DNA from: Flectonema sp. DT1601
Taxonomy: Eukaryota; Euglenozoa; Diplonemea; Diplonemida; Diplonemidae
DNA length: 64,000 bases
NCBI GenBank assembly: GCA_964019425.1
Contig: OZ025822.1
Coordinates: forward strand, 372,001-436,000
Reading direction: 5' to 3'
A model generated the notes under the pieces. The model did not search any database. It was not told the origin of the DNA and saw only the letters and a list, made by a program, of their open reading frames with translations. The first letter of the stretch is position 1. Each line of letters begins with the position of its first letter. Positions 60,401 through 64,000 of this stretch are shown in pieces. The translations under genes and the position numbers were made by a program.

Positions 60401-63400
60401 GGAATCTGTTTGCGAAGTACCTGTTTGTGTTGTTGTAGATGAGGAAGTATCTGAGTCGCATACAACGTTGACCGCCCCAAAACATATTAGTGACACTGCC
60501 GTTGATAGATATACAGAACTTATTGATAAAGCGACTGTTCTGAGAACTGTTAGTAAACAAATCATACCAACACTCACTAGTGAGTTGGAATATTTAAGTG
60601 GAGGAATGGAGTCATCGAATCAAAGGATGGAAGAAGCGATCTCAAAACACACCAGCGATCCGACCAGAAATCCATCACTTGTAAAGTCATCAGCAATCGC
60701 TTGGCTATTAGATGAAGAAGGCGTTGATACTCCCCCGGAGATACCTCTTCCGGCATTTGATTCAATTTTTACACCAAAAAGAGTAACTCCGTTACCATCA
60801 CCGTTACCAAGCACAACTAAATCAGAGATCCAATCAAGTTCAATTCCCTCTCCAGTTCCCCATCCAGCTGATCTTTCATTCAACACATTAGCACCCTTGT
60901 CATGGGAAGACGCTCAGCGTATATTATTCAACCAAGTAATTGTTAACAGAGAGGGGTCTTTTGAAGAAGAAGAAAAAGTTTTAGAAACAAATGCTTTTGA
61001 GAATGCGCAAAAAGCTCAAGAACGAGAAGACAGACAAAGGGAACGAATGCAGAGAATAATTCAAAATGAGATTCAAAGCCCTTCCCTAGATGATGATACC
61101 ACTACAAAACAGAGTTATGAGAGGGACACAGAAACGTACAGCGACAGTTGTGATCAGATACGATACTCACCATCGTCTACTTGCAGCTCAACAGTAAAAA
61201 CAAAACCTGCTTCTTGTTCGTCTTCACATTCGGTTGATTCTACTTCCGGTGATGAGGGAGACGTAGCAGCTGTGAATCCGGCTTTTAATTATTTATATTC
61301 AGCAAGAGGAACTTCTTCACCTTCTCGATCTATGTCACCTTACCAATGTGTTTCTGTTGAAAAAAGAAAGGATCCACGATCCTTTCCTACGACACCTGTT
61401 GTACAGAAACCAGATGTTATTCAGCTACTGGACGTTCATAGTACTTGGGTATCGAAGACACTTCTGAATGAAACGATAGCAACTCAAACTGATGTAAGTA
61501 CTGGTTCAGAAATAATATCAATGCAGAAAAAGGTTCAAAATGTATCTTCTCCTCCATCTACTGCTGTGATCTCCTCATCACAATTAGATCGCCTTCTTAT
61601 GACTCCAACTAGACGATATCAATGTGAGTCACCTGAGAAGTCACCATCATATTCATCTCCTGTTTACAGTTCTAATGAGAAGTTCCAAGAGAGTGAAGTA
61701 GTTATAAATAACACCGTCAGCAGTGCTGAAGAGTTTGTTTGTGTAAAACAACCGTCAGCAGGAGCAGGAGGAGATACCCCACCAGTAGTAGTGTTGTCAT
61801 CTTTTAATAAAACTAAACCTTCTACTAATGAAGTGTTACCTCCTCCAAGTATTGATTCTCTTACTGAAGTAGTCAGCAGGGAAATCAAATCCGAGAGAGT
61901 AATCTCATCGTCGTCACTCACTCCTGAGTCGGTTCCAACAGCTGTTGTCGCAACACTAGACGGGTATCGCAGTAGTAACAACAGCGACGTGGATGTTGAA
62001 ATAATAAAGTCATCGACTTCACTACAACCCGATATCAACTCAGAGAAGTCTGTTGCAGACGTGGCACTCGACGCAGATAGAAGTACAGCAGGTCAACAGA
62101 CTGTTGGGGTAATTAACGACCCTCAGTCTCTTGGTGATGAGAAGTGCACCCTGTGCGGATTCAAGATTTCTATAGTGGAAGTCTGTCCCAAGACGCTGAA
62201 GCCGCACAATGCTGATGGAAGTACAGCAGATCAGCAGTCGGCTTGTAAGGAAACTACTGCTGTTGCTGCTGCTGCTCCTTCAGATGATGAGAAGTGCACC
62301 CTGTGCGGGTTCAAGATCTCCATCGTGGAAGTCTGTCCCAAAACACTGAAACCACACCATGTTGACATCACAGTTGATCAAACAGTGCAAGAGAGTAGCT
62401 CCCCACCTTCTGATAATGAAAAGCCTGTCGAAGTGTCTTACAATTCTAATACTAATCAACACAACGTTGATGGAAGTACAACAGAGCAGCATAAGGAAGT
62501 CCTCATTTCTTCAGCTGATGAGAAGTGCACCCTGTGCGGATTCAAGATCTCCATCGTAGAAGTCTGTCCAAAGACGTTGAAGCCGCACAACGTTGGCGGA
62601 AGAGCAGCAGATCAGCCGGCTAGTGAGGAAACTGTTTCTGTCCCCGCAGATGATGAAAAGTGTGCCCTGTGCGGATTCAAGATTTCTATTGTAGAGGTCT
62701 GTCCCAAGACACTGAAGCCACACAAGGCTGACGGAAGTACAGCAGATCAGCAACAGGCTAGTGAGGAAACTGCTGTTGCTACCCCTGCAGATGATGAAAA
62801 ATGCACCCTGTGCGGGTTCAAGATTTCTATTGTAGAGGTCTGTCCCAGGACACTGAAGCCGCACAACGTTAATGGAAGTACAGCAGGTCAGCAGTCGGCT
62901 TGTAAGGAAACTACTGCTGCTGCTGCTCCTTCAGATGATGAGAAGTGCACCCTGTGCGGGTTCAAGATCTCCATCGTAGAAGTCTGTCCAAAGACGTTGA
63001 AGCCGCACGACGTTGGCGGAAGAACAGCAGATCAGCAACAGGCTAGTGAGGAAACTGCTGTTGCTACCCCTGCAGATGATGAAAAATGTACCCTGTGCGG
63101 GTTCAAGATTTCTATTGTAGAGGTCTGTCCCAGGACACTGAAGCCACACAACATTGATGGAAGTACAGCAGATCAACAACAGGCTAGTGAGGAAACTACT
63201 GCTGTTGCTACCTCTGCAGATGATGAAAAGTGTGTCCTGTGCGGGTTCAAGATCTCCATCGTAGAAGTCTGTCCAAAGACGTTGAAGCCGCACAACGTTG
63301 GCGGAAGAATAGCAGATCAACAGCCGGCTAGTGAGGAAACTGCTCCCGCAGATGATGAAAAGTGTGTCCTGTGCGGATTCAAGATCTCCATCGTAGAAGT

Positions 63401-64000
63401 CTGTCCCAAGACACTGAAGCCGCACAATGTTGATGGAAGTACAGCAGATCAACAACTGGCTAGTGAAACTGCTGCTGTTGCTGCCGCTGCTACCTCTGCA
63501 GATGATGAGAAGTGCACCCTGTGCGGGTTCAAGATCTCCATCGTGGAAGTCTGTCCAAAGACATTGAAGCCGCACAACGTTGGCGGAAGTACAGCAGATC
63601 AACGACCTGATGAAACCGTCAGTACTACTTCACCTGACGAGAAGTGTACTCTCTGTGGGTTCAAGATTTCTATAGTGGAAGTCTGTCCAAAGACACTGAA
63701 GCCGCACAACGTTGACGGAGACACAGCTAGTAAGGAACCTGCTCCCTCGGATGACGAAAAGTGCACCCTGTGCGGATTCAAAATCTCTATTGTGGAAGTC
63801 TGTCCCAAGACGCTGAAGCCACACTCTCACAGTAAAGAATCTAAACCTGAAGAGTGCAGAGATGTTGTTAAAGAACAATTAGATATTAGCCTCACTCAGG
63901 TGGATACCGAATCCGACTGTGAAAGTACCAGTTCGGAGAATCGTTATAAAAATATGTATCCGATTGGATCAAAGGTAATAGCTCACGGATTATCAAAAAA
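57498..64000 (+). CDS. Giant protein with 31 CxxC-x9-C-x6-H modules, open at window end
   Basis: One frame runs without a stop from the ATG at 57498 to the edge (2167 codons so far). Residues about 9-770 hold 19 modules such as KCELCGFKKSVVEVCPKTFK-PH. A Ser/Thr/Glu-rich linker of about 770 residues follows. Twelve more modules (KCTLCGFKISIVEVCPKTLK-PH) lie at 62140-63830. Each has C-x2-C-x9-C-x6-H, a likely zinc site. Variants include SMTDICPETNLPH (three units near 58700-59050). Linkers between modules are Ala/Thr/Ser/Glu-rich and vary from about 10 to 55 residues. I do not recognise the family. Three Cys and one His per module are kept in every copy, so selection on metal binding is likely. 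The minus-strand open frames opposite the repeats are shadows. Confidence 0.85.
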   Translation, partial: MQQDDEDEDEKCSLCGFKKSIVEVCPKTFKKHTSSETKQSERATTASGSDEKCELCGFKKSIVEVCPKTFKPHATSATAEESKQPDSQAAEQAVSTSDEKCELCGFKKSIVEVCPKTFKPHVAVKKPPTDTETALPTESTSDEKCELCGFKKSVVEVCPKTFKPHVTSSAEESNRPTTQPTDGGSDEKCELCGFKKSVVEVCPKTFKPHVTSATVEESKQPDSQAAEQTDSTSDEKCELCGFKKSVVEVCPKTFKPHVAVKKPPADTETALPTESTSDEKCELCGFKKSVVEVCPKTFKPHVTLTEVEESEQPTTQTDSTSDEKCELCGFKKSVVEVCPKTFKPHVISSKVKESKESSAEICQLCGLKKLIVEVCPKTFKPHESVLSSSSQECDEEDEDEEEPSCQKCGFSISMTDICPETNLPHEKDIKQTAVPSHESSDSSEEEEEEPSCTKCGFSLSMTDICPETNLPHEKTTATTAAEATVSDSEEEEEEPSCDKCGFSMSMTDICPETNLPHNRDPVPNTNPSEEVKDTDIEPTPTTDGKCNLCGFTVTVVETCPKTLKPHILPKAAAAVDGKCGLCGFTLAIVEVCPKTLKPHIVPEQKKSNDGKCGLCGFNLAVVEICPSTLKPHVSPTPTPTTDGKCNLCGFTVSIIEVCPKTLQPHVLPQQPPAEPGKCGLCGFTLTIVEICPKTLKPHISSDSVPEIEEMCRACGLSKTKIETCPETSIPHNREVASRSRSSSGSSLDGPVCGKCEYLIKEKDTCPITDEPHILKESDIDLTVRVVPPSPADTSFDDVPKSNVQTVVMRIDTNPWERIRSQLNSIQDKAKRASWKQSSPVATAAWKQKLKNQIRSREPTPGLWSNIPKSTSKLESDSRATSPASMQLSADSAFSDISDGHTEEPIPDRVSMTEEDLADELIAIDNSGYINKIHNPVVETPVLAEEAPSVGMSVAENDTDSNASQMSVKESVCEVPVCVVVDEEVSESHTTLTAPKHISDTAVDRYTELIDKATVLRTVSKQIIPTLTSELEYLSGGMESSNQRMEEAISKHTSDPTRNPSLVKSSAIAWLLDEEGVDTPPEIPLPAFDSIFTPKRVTPLPSPLPSTTKSEIQSSSIPSPVPHPADLSFNTLAPLSWEDAQRILFNQVIVNREGSFEEEEKVLETNAFENAQKAQEREDRQRERMQRIIQNEIQSPSLDDDTTTKQSYERDTETYSDSCDQIRYSPSSTCSSTVKTKPASCSSSHSVDSTSGDEGDVAAVNPAFNYLYSARGTSSPSRSMSPYQCVSVEKRKDPRSFPTTPVVQKPDVIQLLDVHSTWVSKTLLNETIATQTDVSTGSEIISMQKKVQNVSSPPSTAVISSSQLDRLLMTPTRRYQCESPEKSPSYSSPVYSSNEKFQESEVVINNTVSSAEEFVCVKQPSAGAGGDTPPVVVLSSFNKTKPSTNEVLPPPSIDSLTEVVSREIKSERVISSSSLTPESVPTAVVATLDGYRSSNNSDVDVEIIKSSTSLQPDINSEKSVADVALDADRSTAGQQTVGVINDPQSLGDEKCTLCGFKISIVEVCPKTLKPHNADGSTADQQSACKETTAVAAAAPSDDEKCTLCGFKISIVEVCPKTLKPHHVDITVDQTVQESSSPPSDNEKPVEVSYNSNTNQHNVDGSTTEQHKEVLISSADEKCTLCGFKISIVEVCPKTLKPHNVGGRAADQPASEETVSVPADDEKCALCGFKISIVEVCPKTLKPHKADGSTADQQQASEETAVATPADDEKCTLCGFKISIVEVCPRTLKPHNVNGSTAGQQSACKETTAAAAPSDDEKCTLCGFKISIVEVCPKTLKPHDVGGRTADQQQASEETAVATPADDEKCTLCGFKISIVEVCPRTLKPHNIDGSTADQQQASEETTAVATSADDEKCVLCGFKISIVEVCPKTLKPHNVGGRIADQQPASEETAPADDEKCVLCGFKISIVEVCPKTLKPHNVDGSTADQQLASETAAVAAAATSADDEKCTLCGFKISIVEVCPKTLKPHNVGGSTADQRPDETVSTTSPDEKCTLCGFKISIVEVCPKTLKPHNVDGDTASKEPAPSDDEKCTLCGFKISIVEVCPKTLKPHSHSKESKPEECRDVVKEQLDISLTQVDTESDCESTSSENRYKNMYPIGSKVIAHGLSK
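57522..59810 (+). repeat. Module array 1: nineteen CCCH modules
   Basis: Modules start near 57528, 57649, 57795, 57921, 58050, 58197, 58328, 58460, 58574, 58707, 58849, 58984, 59130, 59230, 59328, 59427, 59525, 59625 and 59755. The first eight carry CGFKKS...EVCPKTFK and a DEKC lead-in. Modules 10-12 form a separate subfamily (CGFSxSMTDICPETNLPH), and 13-17 a third (CGF...CPKTLKPH). Spacing is 96-147 bases. The last two are the most diverged. Confidence 0.9.
62140..63835 (+). repeat. Module array 2: twelve near-identical CCCH modules
   Basis: Modules begin near 62147, 62290, 62520, 62655, 62797, 62939, 63081, 63225, 63354, 63506, 63640 and 63753. The DNA of the module (ACCCTGTGCGGGTTCAAGAT, ...GTAGAAGTCTGTCCAAAGAC) and of the linker (GATGGAAGTACAGCAGATCA) is nearly identical between copies, with typical spacing of 128-152 bases and one of 230. 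That degree of identity implies recent or continuing duplication and gene conversion, in contrast with the older array 1. Confidence 0.92.

Noticed and set aside
62931-63602. 223-residue minus-strand open frame opposite module array 2
   Set aside because: It is a shadow of the repetitive plus-strand coding sequence. The same pattern appears opposite every module and has no independent start context.

Overview
This window is nuclear DNA from a flagellated, probably phagotrophic protist that uses the standard genetic code (TAA, TAG and TGA all end genes). It is AT-rich, and the intergenic spaces are full of long T and A homopolymers. I recognise 24 protein genes. All 24 lie on the + strand, and no convincing gene lies on the - strand. 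Almost every start codon is preceded, within about 10-100 bases, by a splice-acceptor-like YAG. The few true cis-introns mostly have a GTATGT donor and an A-rich, pyrimidine-poor AACAACAG acceptor. One-way gene order with an acceptor before each gene is what polycistronic transcription with spliced-leader trans-splicing would produce. With a BILBO1-like flagellar protein and dispersed LSU rRNA fragments this makes me lean towards a euglenozoan-type organism. That placement is inference, not proof.

Layout. 0-2.6 kb is non-coding with a structured repeat. 2.6-10.2 kb holds a coiled-coil protein, a TBC RabGAP-like protein, a secreted GH3 glycosidase and an MLO-like membrane protein with zinc fingers. 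11.5-22.4 kb holds a tubulin-tyrosine-ligase-like enzyme, two paralogous zinc-finger/RRM-like proteins (with a relic of a third copy), an ankyrin/zinc-finger protein and a secreted GH63/MGH1-like glycosidase. 23.6-33.1 kb holds a large coiled-coil protein, a purple acid phosphatase, an F-box protein and the BILBO1-like/EF-hand protein. 33.9-43.8 kb holds ZW10, MCM10, a ubiquitin-like/ankyrin protein, a two-exon BolA2, an S10 serine carboxypeptidase and a multi-exon U-box protein. 44.8-57 kb holds an ankyrin-HECT ubiquitin ligase, a three-exon outer-dynein-arm docking protein, a ubiquitin-like/oxygenase-like protein and a two-exon glutathione synthetase. 57.5-64 kb is one uninterrupted frame, open at the window edge, with 31 copies of a C-x2-C-x9-C-x6-H module.

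Functional themes are flagellum and cytoskeleton (docking complex, TTLL, BILBO1-like), digestion in the secretory/lysosomal system (GH3, GH63-like, acid phosphatase, carboxypeptidase), ubiquitin biology (HECT, U-box, F-box), and replication/mitosis/redox housekeeping (MCM10, ZW10, BolA2, glutathione synthetase).

The least expected signals are the 31-module putative zinc-binding giant, a three-copy intergenic element whose ends form a conserved stem with compensatory changes (a candidate structured RNA), pieces of LSU rRNA in spacers, several dispersed 80-210 base repeats, and decayed fragments of neighbouring genes. No tRNA, CRISPR array, complete rRNA gene or recognisable retroelement was found.
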